Shown: piece after piece, positions 23,254 to 33,560 of the stretch | Layout of the letters: each line of letters begins with the position of its first letter | How positions within the stretch are numbered: the first letter of the stretch is position 1 | From: Coccinella septempunctata | Lineage: Eukaryota; Arthropoda; Insecta; Coleoptera; Coccinellidae | Direction: 5' to 3' | Length of the DNA stretch: 64,000 nucleotides | Assembly (NCBI RefSeq): GCF_907165205.1 | Contig: NC_058191.1 | Location: 8,248,501-8,312,500 of the forward strand | The notes under the pieces: model-generated | The model's input: the letters and a program-made list of their open reading frames with translations, nothing else | What the model was told of the DNA's origin: nothing | The model's database searches: none | Translations under genes and position numbers: made by a program

Positions 23254-23941
23254 CAGGGTGAGTCTTTGACTCGTACAGATCTTTTAACCGTAGGTTCTTG
23301 AGGCCAAACGAAACACTTTTTTGCTGTACCATTTTTGACGATTCGGCCTTGATAAAAAGATATAGCCATTTTCAGTTTTCATAGTGACCCGTGCCACCCC
23401 TGGAAAAACAAAATTCCCTTCACAATATCTAGCTAAATCTGTGCCACATACACATCAGTGACATTAAACAGAGTTGCATTCGATCAAAGTACCCAATTTT
23501 CCAAATTTCACAGATACTTTTTAATTTTTGAACATCAAATTACTCGAAAACGGCGCATTGTGAGAGAAAAAACGATACTTTTATTTTACAAAACGTTCAA
23601 ATATTCATTAGATAGCGTCCTACTTAGTTTCAAGAGTTGGGTTCTTTAAATTTTTGGTATTTTTATGGTACGTAATGGTCATAATGAGAAGAACAGGAGA
23701 TGTCGGTGATATATTGTGTTCGAAAAAGATTCATCAAATAAATGAAAAACTATATTCCGATATTCATTTCATTCTATCAAACCGTTTGTGGGATATAACT
23801 GAAAATAACATTTTCTTATGGTTATTCAACAGCCTGTATCTTTTAAACCGAGCCGATTCGGGAAAAATAGTAAAGGAAAAAAGTGTTTCTTTCGACCTCA
23901 AGAATCTACTGTTGAAATATTTGTACAAGTCAAAGACCCTG
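23254..23941. mobile_element. MITE family 3, complete copy (688 bp)
   Basis: Ends CAGGGTGAGTCTTTGACT and its inverted partner AGTCAAAGACCCTG are flanked by TA. Inner blocks TTCTTGAGG, AAAGATATAGCCATTTT, GTGCCACCCCTGG and ACAGCCTGTATCTTTTAAA mark the family. Compared with the copy at 31590 it lies in the opposite direction. Open frames in it are not coding. Confidence 0.85.
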
Positions 23942-25485
23942 TATAATGAGCTATTCGATGCAGATTATGCATCCTGTATATCATAATTGTTCACATTTTG
24001 GGAAGATGAAGAAATTCAAGTCAAGGAAGGACATACATTCAGTCACAGACACTGATCTCTTTAAGAGTTCACTGGTCACAGATCATAAACCTTCAAAATT
24101 GTATAGCCTATTTGACGACAATTTTTTGAACGCACGTTATAATAACTGTATACTGAATGAATGACACATGACTTTCGAACAACTCGTATGGATAATAAAT
24201 GTTCCAATAAAAAAATATCAAATTTCAAGAGCCTTTTTCATAGGCTTGTTATATGACTTTGGTAGTTCTATCAGAGGTATCAAAATCTGCTCTTCCCAAA
24301 ACTTCGAATGCTAAAAAAAAAGTGATCATTACGAATTCCTCTGGTAGCGAAGAATCAGAAGAACAATCTCTTTCATCGATTCATTTCGTAGCATAAAATA
24401 TTCCGAACCATTTTTCTTCCAGATCAAGCATTCAACATAGAAGTGGATATTCATGTGACCAATAATCAAATTCAATATCTTAAACGAAAATGAAATTTCT
24501 CGGGCTTCATTCCTGCATAAAATTCAACCAGACCAGCGCACCGTGAAACCAGTATTTCAATACCATTTGAGCGTCGATATAAAATATCGCTCCTTAAATA
24601 TTCCAATTAAATGGTAGCCTCCTCCTTTGACAAATTTCGAATTAATCATCGAGACCATCTGCGAATAATGATTTTTATGAAATCTGTTGAAAAGACTTGT
24701 AACGGGGGCTATCAACACATGCTCACCCCGGTGTTAATTTGTAATGGGTTTAGATAGTATCTCTTGCAGATTATTGACCGGAAGACTTCGTAAGCGACGT
24801 GAAGAACACCTGTGAGTTTGTCACTTTTCGTTGAGAGGGAAATTATAATAAATTCCTTTCAGGAACTTTATGGCGAAATTTGTTTTGACAGAAAAAATCA
24901 AAGTAAAAGAATATATGTTTTTCATCTTTCCACATAAATCTTCGATAAAATAGTCCAATGTCTTTTTTTTATCCAGTGGAAAAAATTTGTGGGCTGAACA
25001 AAATTTTCAAGTGATTTTCAACAGACTCTAACTCAAAGATAAATGGCACTACAACAATTCAATAGAGAGGATGTTGTAGCTGCAGGAGTTAATTTTTCTC
25101 GGCGCCGGACTTTCTTTTCGTTTTACTTCTTCATCTTCAATCAGATTCCATTTATCCGGTCTAAGACCATGATGTGGCCACTTCTCGCTGAACTATCATA
25201 ATTTGAACATCAATGGTTGCACTAAAAGTAATTCCGATTTACATATTTTATTCTTTCATAGAGTGACGAAAAAAAAATGAAAAGCATTTTGACGATCTTT
25301 TCTTACCCATCAGGTAATTCATCTCAATAATCTCCAATGATTTCCAAAATGGTTAGGCCGAATTACATAATTATATTCATTTTTGATTTCCTGTCGTAGT
25401 AGGACGCCACTTATCGTAGCCGAAAGAGTTTTGTTTTGTTACAAATCGAAGAAGAAGTTGAACGGATACTATCGTTGCGTACATA
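23942..25485. other. Intronic sequence with a low-repeat island
   Basis: No gene supported. The stretch at about 24480-24850 is apparently single-copy in the window and holds several homeodomain-type cores (AATTAAAT, TTAATCATC, TTAATTTG) and an E-box-like CACCTG. It could be an intronic enhancer of eyegone, by inference. Confidence 0.25.
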
Positions 25486-26747
25486 CGAGGATGTATTGAT
25501 ATCTAATTAGCCTAGACCAATTCCATGCATAAAAAAAAATATTGCGTCACCATAGCGACGAAAAATAACTCCTTAGAAGTGTCAGTGTGAAGTTTGAGGT
25601 CGAAAAAGTAAACCAGAGTTACGCAATAAATTAAAAGAAAGAAGATGTCCACCGAAATTGTGAAAATCGAAAAATTGGAGTATCGAGTCATCATCAAGTA
25701 CCTGTATTTAAAAGGGTTAAGAGGTAAGCAGATTTACAAAGATATGCTTAATACCTTTGGTGATCAATGTCCTTTGTAAACGACCGTGAAAAATGGGATT
25801 GCAAGTTTCAAAAGAGGTAAAATTTCCATTGAAGATGATGACCGATCGGGAAGGCCAGTTTCTGTGTCAGTCCCCAAAAATATCGATATAGTTCATGGAC
25901 ATGATTTTATCAGACCGTCGAATTGGGTTAAGACGGTTATCTGAAGCACTGAATATTTCATACGAACGCGTTCACGTCAATTTGGACATGAAAAAAATTG
26001 CTGCAAAATGGATCCCCAAATTTTTGAATGTTAATCAAAAGCGTGCAAGGGAAGAAGCATCGCGTTCGATCTGTGCTCGATTTGAAAACAATGTTGACTT
26101 CTTAAACCGAATTGTTACTATGGATGAGACTTGAGTACATTTCTACGATCCAGAAACAAAGCAACAATCGATGAAATGGCGATACTCTGGTTCTACAAGA
26201 CCTAAGAAGTTTCGTGTTCAAAAATCTGCTGGAAAAGTTCTTGCTTCAGTTTTTTGGGATTGCCATGGAGATGATTGGTTTGTTGAATAAGTGTAGAACA
26301 ATAACCGGAGATCACTATTCGACATTACTGACCTACGGGAAAAAATTGAAGAGAAAAGACCCGGAAAGACTTCCAAAGGTGCTTTGTTTTCGCAGGACAA
26401 CGCCCCTGCACACAAATTTCATGTTGCCATGCAAAAGAATCGTGATTTAGGGTTTGAATTACTAGAACACCCCCCTTATTCATCAGATTTGGCTCCATCC
26501 GAATATCATCTTTTTCCTCAACTGAAAAAAAGTTTCAAAGGTCGTGAATTTTCTTCCAACGAGGGGGTAATAAAAGCTGTGGAGGTCTGGTTTGGAGAGC
26601 AAGAAGAAACATTTTTTTTAAATGTCTAGAGACGTTGCAGGTTCGCTGTAATAAATTACAATTAAGAAGAGAATAGAAAAAATATTTTGACATTGAAATT
26701 TTGTTTGGTTCTATAGTAAGCTAAGAATTTTTCAATATATATCCTCG
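25486..26747 (+). mobile_element. mariner DNA transposon, copy 2 (1262 bp)
   Basis: Same family as 10514-11737: ends CGAGGATGTATTGATATC at left and ATATCCTCG at right, flanked by TA. The leader and transposase start are nearly the same as in copy 1. It lies antisense in the first eyegone intron. Confidence 0.9.
25645..26629 (+). pseudogene. mariner transposase, multiply disrupted
   Basis: The frame starts at 25645 and is readable for about 45 residues (KIEKLEYRVIIKYLYLKG). It then meets a TAA in CPL-stop near 25778 and an extra base near 25897 (CATGGACATGA). Several residues are lost at the second helix-turn-helix (ERVHVNLD lacks the HHIV of copy 1), and there is a TGA after TMDET. Further shifts occur near 26260-26390. 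The three catalytic motifs, however, are spelled in their ancestral form across frames: TMDET, SQDNAPAH and SPDLAPSEYHLF-like (here SSDLAPSEYHLF). Copy 1 has fewer breaks but has lost the second catalytic Asp, so the two copies are damaged in different ways. Confidence 0.85.
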
Positions 26748-26749
26748 TA

Positions 26750-27580
26750 TAGTATTATGAGGACTAAACTAACAAAAAATGGTATGCACTCAAAAATGAA
26801 CATGAATACCAAAAAGAGGTATCATTTCCGTAGATATATTCATCGTTACTGAAAAGAATCAGATATAGTAAAATTATTCAATTGTTGGAAATATGCACAA
26901 AGATTCGTTCGTTAATTCGTTCGCTGTTTCAACCTGCTTATCAATTGGTTACACTGCATATAGTAGGTACCGAACAATTTTTCTACTAAATTCAAGAAGT
27001 ATTAATATTGAAGGCCCTCTTGATGTGTTCAATCGAAAAGTCTTCGAATATTTTCTAGTAGATTTTTTCGATTAACAAATTTAATACTTGAAATATATTT
27101 TCAAAAGTTATCTGTCCAAAAAATGTCGAATTTCGGGCTAGTTACTTTACAGAATTTTTCTGATTGTACAACTTGACGATGAGGTTTTGAAATTTCTAAG
27201 ATGTCCTGTTCGCCTTTCAATCAGATGTCTGCAAATAATAACAGGCAGTTTCATAATCAATTTTCCCTTTCATTCCAAAAGTTTTCTGGAATTTCACTAA
27301 ATAAAAGAAATGAGCGAAATAGGGACTGAAATTCATCTTGAAACTGGCTGTATATTGATTAATAAGTAAATGAATCTATGGATATAGGAACCTTCAGTTA
27401 ATTTGACGATGTTTTCCTTTAAACTGATGAAAAATTAGGTGTGTGTAACCTATACCAGCCCAATCACGCTGCCAAAATCTCCTCGGGCTTTTATTAACGA
27501 ATATGGTAGAGAACAAAAGATCTACATGGTCGCAGGCTAACCGAGCCACAACGACCCCGGTTCAATTAAAAAAAATACAG
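26750..27580. other. Intronic sequence; isolated terminus at 27456
   Basis: Mostly AT-rich without genes. At 27456 a CAGCCCAATCACGCTGCCA block repeats the terminus of the element that starts at 27581, about 125 bp away in the same orientation. It may be a remnant of an earlier insertion or a tandem terminal duplication. Confidence 0.4.
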
Positions 27581-28383
27581 CAGCCCAATCACGCTGCCAC
27601 AACCGGAAGCATTCCACAATTTGTTACAACTTTATTACAATTTATTACACCAGTTCCGAATTTTATTAGGTACGTTTGCCAATCCCAAGTTATGACTGTT
27701 AGGTGTAGGTTTTATATCTAAAGCTACACCACCCACTTGAAACTGTTGAAATAATTGTGATTTGGACTAGAATTTATTAAGATAATAGTTTAATGTCTGG
27801 AAAATTAAACACAATTGGGAATTGACGGCATACAGAATTTATTACAAATTCATCACAACGGACTTATCTATGCAAATGTCAATTTTGATCCTTATTCTAT
27901 ATGGGTGTTGTGACCCTTCAGTATCCAGTCGACCTGGTGTAATGAAGTACCAAAGGTAAAATTTTCGATAATACATACCAAAACGAACCATGTCCTTGTC
28001 AAAACCGAATCGATGTTCATTACAAATATTAGCTAGGTACATATAATGCAGAATACAGGGTGACCATTCATCACCTGATGGTCTAGTGTAATGAAATATT
28101 TCACAATGATAATTGTAGGTCTTGGAATACAATCAGAATTTTCAATTTGAATTTGAGTCTGTTGTAATAAATTTGTAATAAATTCCAGTTCACATCCCAT
28201 TTCACAATAAGTTCAAAAGGTTACAAGTGGGTATGGTGGCTTGTGGCTTTCGATACAATCTGCACCAAACGTACATAACAAGGAAATGGCGAGAGTAATA
28301 AAATTCGGATGTGGTGTAATGAATTGTAATGAAAATATAAGAAACTGTAATATGCTTCCCGTTTTGGCAGGGTGATTTGGCTG
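27581..28383. mobile_element. TIR element, family 5 (803 bp)
   Basis: Left arm CAGCCCAATCACGCTGCC... and right arm ending GGCAGGGTGATTTGGCTG are inverted copies for about 45 bp, including AACCGGAAGCAT versus ACGGGAAGCAT. Repeated GTGTAATGAA and TTACAATTTATTACA motifs occur along the interior. No transposase. I could not define a target duplication. Confidence 0.65.
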
Positions 28384-28767
28384 ATGTAGATTCAAATCAG
28401 TGAAAAATAAACGGCAAACATTCATATAAATTGATTAATTGTAGAAAGTCGATTTTCTAGTTGCTATTCTTGGCGATAAAATATTGTTTGAACAACGATC
28501 AAATTTGAAATAGGGGCACTTGCTAATGCTATCTCATGAATGTCGTCCTTATATTCTCATCAATTGTATTTCGGGGTAGAACTGAATATTTTTCAAACTT
28601 TTATAATGACATTATTTATGTTGTCTCAATTTTCATTATTGTTTTGTATTATCAGATAGATTCGTATCATTTCAGGAAAAGAAGAAATACTTATCTACAT
28701 TAAACATATAGCAGAAATAGAAAAAATCCTTTCATCTTGCGAAAAATTCAATTTCAGGTAGGTAGGT
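28384..28767. other. Short AT-rich spacer, nothing seen
   Basis: No coding sequence or repeat arms found between the family 5 TIR element and the Penelope-like copy. Confidence 0.3.
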
Positions 28768-29460
28768 ATATCGATTGAAATTTATTCTGGGATGATTCTG
28801 CATTTTCTTAATCTTTTTAGGGTTTTCACTCCCAATCTCTGAAACAAAATCAATTAAAAAATGAAATAAACGGTTATCTCCTGCGTAAATTCTTGCACTA
28901 ATTTGTCAGGAGCAAATCAACTAGAAAAAATTGTTGCCTGACAATGAACTGAAAATAAAGAACTGAAATTATAATTTTAATGACGGAGCCTGACCATTAT
29001 AAACGAAATATTAGAGAGTCTACGTGTATTTTATTGGATCAAGATAATAATTTGGCAAATTGTTCGGTAGGAATAGATCATATTTGGATCAATTTACTGA
29101 AGAAGGAACTGTCATCCGGTAATCCGGCAAAATTAAATGAATTAACGTTTCTATGCAGTCTCTGTTTCTATGCATTGACAATTAATGTCAAACAAAAGCT
29201 ACAATTAAGAAGATTTTCGAAAATTGATTTTCGTCTGATTAAATAGTATGATATAGACTCCGAAACGATACAATATGAAATTATAATTTCAGTTCTTTAT
29301 TTTCAGTTCATTGTCAGGCAACAATTTTTTCTAGTTGATTTGCTCCTGAAAAATTAGTGCAAGAATTTACGCAGGAGCAAATCGTTCATTTAATTTTTTA
29401 ATTGATTTTGTTTCAGAGATTGGGAGTGAAAACCCTAAAAACATTAAGAAAAAGGTAGGT
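28768..29460 (+). mobile_element. Penelope-like element 3' end with inverted copy of its 3' UTR
   Basis: The right part (28980-29460) is a 5'-truncated Penelope-like 3' end: the last part of the GIY-YIG domain, then a 3' UTR with TTCATTGTCAGGCAAC and GTGCAAGAATTTACGCAGG. The left part (28768-28979) is an inverted copy of that 3' UTR, joined directly to the truncated coding end. The family's 3' terminus, reading toward TTTCAATCGATATC, is shared with copies at 8262 and 50984. Inverted terminal arrangements of this sort are known for Penelope-like retroelements. Confidence 0.75.
28950..29246 (+). pseudogene. Penelope-like GIY-YIG C-terminal fragment
   Basis: About 88 residues remain in frame, beginning MTEPDHYKRNIREST, then a DQDNN, a hydrophobic WINLL and a basic tail before a stop at about 29244. 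The EP-x2-YK-x2-RES segment is the conserved end of the GIY-YIG endonuclease of Penelope-like elements. The upstream catalytic half of the endonuclease and all of the reverse transcriptase are missing. The start is set by the truncation junction near 28980 and not by a real initiation codon. Confidence 0.6.
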
Positions 29461-31589
29461 ATATGTCTTGTAATTTATATTATAAATCGAAGTTCATTAG
29501 TCATTTTTCGATGGATTGTAGAAGAGTTAATGCAGATTCTAAAATCTTCAAATGCTCAACATCTATCAAGTACAGCCTACAGTCATGTAGGTACATATAG
29601 GTATACTTAAAAGTGACTGTCAAAGAAATATACTGAATATGCTCGAAATACCTTGCAAATCAAGAACCACAGTACACTAATTTGGAGGCATATTCATGGA
29701 AGTTTCTTTATGTGACTAATAGTCGTTGACAAAATCAAAGTGCCTGTTATAGAGAGTAGAATATAAGGAAATCCTTGGAGATTCCAACGTTCGAGCAAGC
29801 GACGAACCTCCGTGAAATATCAGGAGCGGTACTTATCGAATTGGGCAGTTTTTCGCTCCGCTTATTAAATAATATTCGATCTACTGTGTTCGAAACGTGT
29901 CAACGGTAGTCCTTTTCATGGCACGGTCGTGTCCAGCATGCTGCAGACTCGTAATCCGACACGTTTTTGGGAGAAAATCAAGGATATCGTATTTCCCCGA
30001 ATTCGATATCGCATCCCTGCTTCGTATTCGAGCAGGGAAATCGACAAAAATGTTGAAATTTTCTTGGAATTGGAAGCGCATATAAAAATCAAAAATTACT
30101 GGATATCACATTGGTTTATGTAATGTGTTCACTCAAAATCGATTAGAAATATTTCCCACGAGGATCATTTCCTGGGTATTTGTTGATGAGGAAAAAGCTA
30201 GTCTGTTTTATACATATATACATATTGTTAATTAAAAATTAATTTTTCAAATGCGTGGAATTGTATTATGAGTTTTGCTTTAGTTCAAACATATGCAATG
30301 TATATTTTTGTTCCACTATTAATCATATATTGAGTAGATATTCTTGGTTAAAATAATTTACAAGAAAATTTAATTCCTGAGGGTTTTGACAGATTTACGC
30401 CGCCATCTTCAGGCTGTTAATAAAAAAATGTGAAGTGGACTGTTCCTTCACATTTTTCTATATACCTACACAACAGAAAGCATTACAGGAACAAATCAAA
30501 AATAGATATAAACCAAATATAACATTCTTCAAAAAATTTTTCTTACAATTTAAAAGTGAACAACATAACGAATTTTTATGACGTGCTTTCAGTTGTGTGT
30601 ACAGAAGACGACATTTTCATGAAGAAACATTTCAATAAAAATTCATTCACATCCCGATGAAGACGGTAAAAATGCCGATGTGATCCTAAGGGTGTTGGCT
30701 GTTTTCTTTAAATTTCTTTAACCAATCCTTTCTGCTACTACCGCAAAGTAATTGATGAAAAGAATTAAGGAAGTACTAATTTGAGTCAAAGGCTCCATAA
30801 CCTGGTTCAAATTCATGATCAGGCTCTGTTCAGAATTTTAGTTTCATAGATATAATAGTTTCACAGATGTAATTTTTTTTGAGAATTGTATTATTATTTT
30901 GTGGTTGAAGTTTCCACAAACCTTTCTATCGGTTTTCTTTAAAACTGCCTATATCAACAGAGTTTCAATTCAATTGTTATTTTTTGGATGTTAAGACCAA
31001 ATCTTGAATATGTGTAACTACAGAATCATTGTCCCCATAACGAACTCAACAGCGCATTTGGAAATTACAAGCTCCAATCTGTGTTTTTGAGAATTCAGAA
31101 ATTTTGGCAAAATGCATTTGTTTGAAGTTAAAAGCGCACAAAATTGCAAAGAAGTATTTTTTTACTATGACAATAAATCAGTAGATATATCGTTCACCAA
31201 ACATAAATGCGATACATAGATAGATGTTTGATGTGAAGAATTTGTTGTTCTTGAAAACCATGAAACTAAAATTCATGTTCATATTTTCATTTATCTACTT
31301 ATTGGAAAGATTAAGATGTTTAAAAGAGATTACTAGGTATGTTTTAACAATATTTCAGAATGAATTTTGGGGAATAAGAAGCAAGTTCAGATTCTGGCTA
31401 AGTTCAACTTTGAACCTGACACAACTTGTCAAAATATTACAGACTTGTCGAAGTTAAGCTATGGAGTCTGCTTGGACTCAAACTGTAGACTACAATCGGA
31501 CCTGAATGCTGAATGTCACAAATGATACGAGACTAGGACAAAACTGAAAAGGATACATATCTTCTTCTTCTGGTATAAGTAGGTATATA
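29461..31589. other. First eyegone intron, low-repeat stretch
   Basis: No gene supported. About 29750-30070 is less AT-rich and not repeated here, with short open frames on both strands that show no domain. It could be conserved non-coding DNA near the promoter. At 30427-30458 a 12-bp perfect hairpin (AAAAATGTGAAG and complement) sits in AT-rich sequence. The blocks GCCGCCATCTTCAGGCTG near 30400 and CCGATGAAGACGG near 30655 resemble Penelope 3'-end motifs. Confidence 0.3.
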
Positions 31590-32230
31590 CAGGGTGAGTC
31601 TTTGATTCGTACAAATATTTCAATAGTTAATTCTTGAGGTCAAAAGAAACAATTTTTTCATTTTTTCCGAATCAACTCGATTTAAAAGATACAGGCTGTT
31701 GAAAAACCTCAAAAAACAAAATTTATTTTCAGTTATATCTCACAAACGGTTTCATCGAATGCAATGAATTTCGAATATAGTTTTTCTTTTATTTGATCTT
31801 TTCCGAACACAAGTTATCATCCACGTCTTCCACTTTTCTCATTATGTACCACAAAATTACCAAAAATTCGAAAAACCCAACTCTTGAAACTCAGTTGAAC
31901 GCTATCTAATGAATATCTATTGTAAAATAAAAGTGTTACGATCAACAATAAAAATATCTGTGAAATTCGAAAAATTGGTTACCTTCTTTGACCGAATGCA
32001 ACTCTTTTTAAAATATCCACAGCTGTGTAGTGTCAGAGATTTAGCTAGTTATTCTGAAGGTAATTTTGATTTTTCCAGGGGTGGAACAACTTATTATGAA
32101 AACTTAAAATGGCTGTATCTTTTTGTCAGGGTCGAATCGTAAAAAATAATTTCCCAACAAAAATGTTTCTTTTGACCTCAAGAATCTATTGTTATTATAA
32201 AATATTTGTACAAGTCAAAGACTCACCTCA
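31590..32230. mobile_element. MITE family 3, complete copy (about 640 bp)
   Basis: Starts CAGGGTGAGTCTTTGATTCG after TA and ends near GACTCACC, where the last few bases have decayed. Interior blocks (TTCTTGAGGTCAAAAG, AAAAGATACAGGCTGTTG, ATGGCTGTATCTTTTTGTCAGG) match the copy at 23254 in the opposite orientation. It lies about 740 bp from the eyegone first coding exon, in the first intron. Confidence 0.8.
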
Positions 32231-32972
32231 TATATCGTGGAATGTGCAGAGGAAAATGTTAAAATGATCAAAATATTCAAATAAATGCGAGATTGTTTGT
32301 TATGTACCAAGCCAAGAAATTCAACTGAGAATTCAGACAATAACATGAGTGGAAATTAACACTTGTTTGGAATATATTTGGATATGGAAGAAAAAAATTG
32401 AAAATTAGTGGTTCATCACATAAGTATATTTTTCTCCGTATTCATTTAAGAAAATTGTTTTCATTAATTTTCATTTTATCTTGGTAAGTCTATTGGCAGT
32501 AGGTAACTAGCGATGTATAGATATAGTGCTTTCTGAACGTTGAAAAGTTATCGAAAATTGGCCAGTTTTATACCTATACCTAGTTAATTTCCAACTTTCC
32601 TCAACAATAATACTGAATATAAATTGACCTTTTTGAACTTGAAAAATCAAGGAAACAAAATCCGACGAAATATTCTGTTTAGAGGTATTACTTAACTACT
32701 TAATTAATGTGATCAGCGGGAGTTGGAAGCAGAGTTAATGAAATGAACAAAAATTCTGTGGTTGCTTCAACGTTTTTTCAACATTTTCTATGCATGTCAC
32801 CCACCACCTATTTATTTGACAGTTGGCTGATCGTAATTCCTCATCAGCTGTAACCTTAGTTCCACAAAATTTTAAGGTCCGATTAAACTGTCGGTAATCA
32901 TCAATGCCGCAGATCGAGAAATTTGACAAGTGGAAGGACCATATCAGTCACACAAAACTGCAAACAACCTAC
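32231..32972. other. First intron next to eyegone exon 1
   Basis: No gene or repeat supported. The splice donor GTAGGT of exon 1 is at the right edge (minus strand, 32967-32972). Confidence 0.3.
32967..32972 (-). other. Splice donor of eyegone first coding exon
   Basis: The minus strand reads CCGACAG then GTAGGT, a good 5' splice site. It leaves one base of a codon, phase 1, which pairs with the exon at 18312. Confidence 0.75.
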
Positions 32973-33162
32973 CTGTCGGCGGCATCGAGATCTGTGTCGA
33001 CATTGGCGCAGTATTCGGTGTCGTCAAACCCACAGGATCCATCTTCCAGTTAACGATGGCCCCTCTGGAAGGGGTGACGGGAACAGGACAACAGCCCGAC
33101 AGTCCGCCAACACTAGAATAATCGCTACCACCCGTCAACGTTGTTCCGTTCGATATCAACAT
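32973..33162 (-). CDS. eyg: eyegone-like Pax transcription factor, first coding exon (N-terminus)
   Basis: This exon gives 63 N-terminal residues starting MLISNGTTLTGG, with the short hydrophobic NWKMDPVGL and ending ISMPPT plus one base. Joined to the exon at 18312 it reads ...MPPT-V-ASSPSIS with no loss of frame. The frame match, the GT/AG sites and shared strand are the evidence for one gene. The ATG at 33162 is the first in the open frame. The frame extends about 30 codons further upstream (to a TAG near 33259) without an ATG, so those codons are probably 5' UTR unless an upstream exon splices in. The region is rich in CpG, unlike its surroundings. I recognise no domain in this exon on its own; the assignment depends on the join. 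Confidence 0.7.
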
Positions 33163-33560
33163 CGCGAAAACAGACTTTTCATCCCAGTTAATGCCGAAGA
33201 AAGATCGCGGACGAAACGGTTCGTCGACTGATGTCACGGCAAATACACTATAGATGTTCTATGCTTATCGATTGAGAGAGCACTGACAGCGTTCACGGAA
33301 ATTGGGGTGAGTCTTCAGCGGTTGGGAGTTGATGCTTCAAGCTCAACAGTGGCAAGCAATACACTGAATGAACCTAACTACCTGCCAGGTAAGCGGTGAG
33401 CGCGCTACCTCTGCTTGGGTTGGCTACTTTGCTCGCTCTTTCGCGGCCTTACACACCCTCCTGCTTCCTGCCCACAGCCTGCTCACACTTGCAGGACGTC
33501 GAAAAAAGACGGCACGATCCGGTTTCCTTCGGACAAGAAGGAGATAGAAAACCTCCGCGA
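33163..33560 (-). promoter_or_regulatory. Probable eyegone 5' UTR and promoter region
   Basis: The stretch just upstream of the first coding exon is CpG-richer than the rest of the window. On the minus strand it has a GAGA-like GAAAGAGCGAGC (around 33430-33447) and two arthropod-initiator-like TCAGT motifs (near 33285 and 33367). I did not find a clear TATA box or a correctly spaced DPE, so the start site is not set. The role is inferred from position and composition. Confidence 0.4.

Noticed and set aside
23458..24164. Plus-strand frames of 63-110 codons over the MITE at 23254
   Set aside because: They fall in non-coding inverted-repeat sequence; similar repeats elsewhere do not keep the frames.
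31909..32142. 77-codon frame in the MITE at 31590
   Set aside because: Not conserved in the other copies of the same MITE.
32923..33231. Plus-strand open frames over the eyegone first exon
   Set aside because: They are shadows of the minus-strand exon; the minus strand has the splice sites and the phase match.
33163..33237. Extending the eyegone protein upstream of the ATG at 33162
   Set aside because: The frame is open but has no ATG before a stop near 33259, so the extension would need a non-ATG start or an upstream exon that I cannot show.
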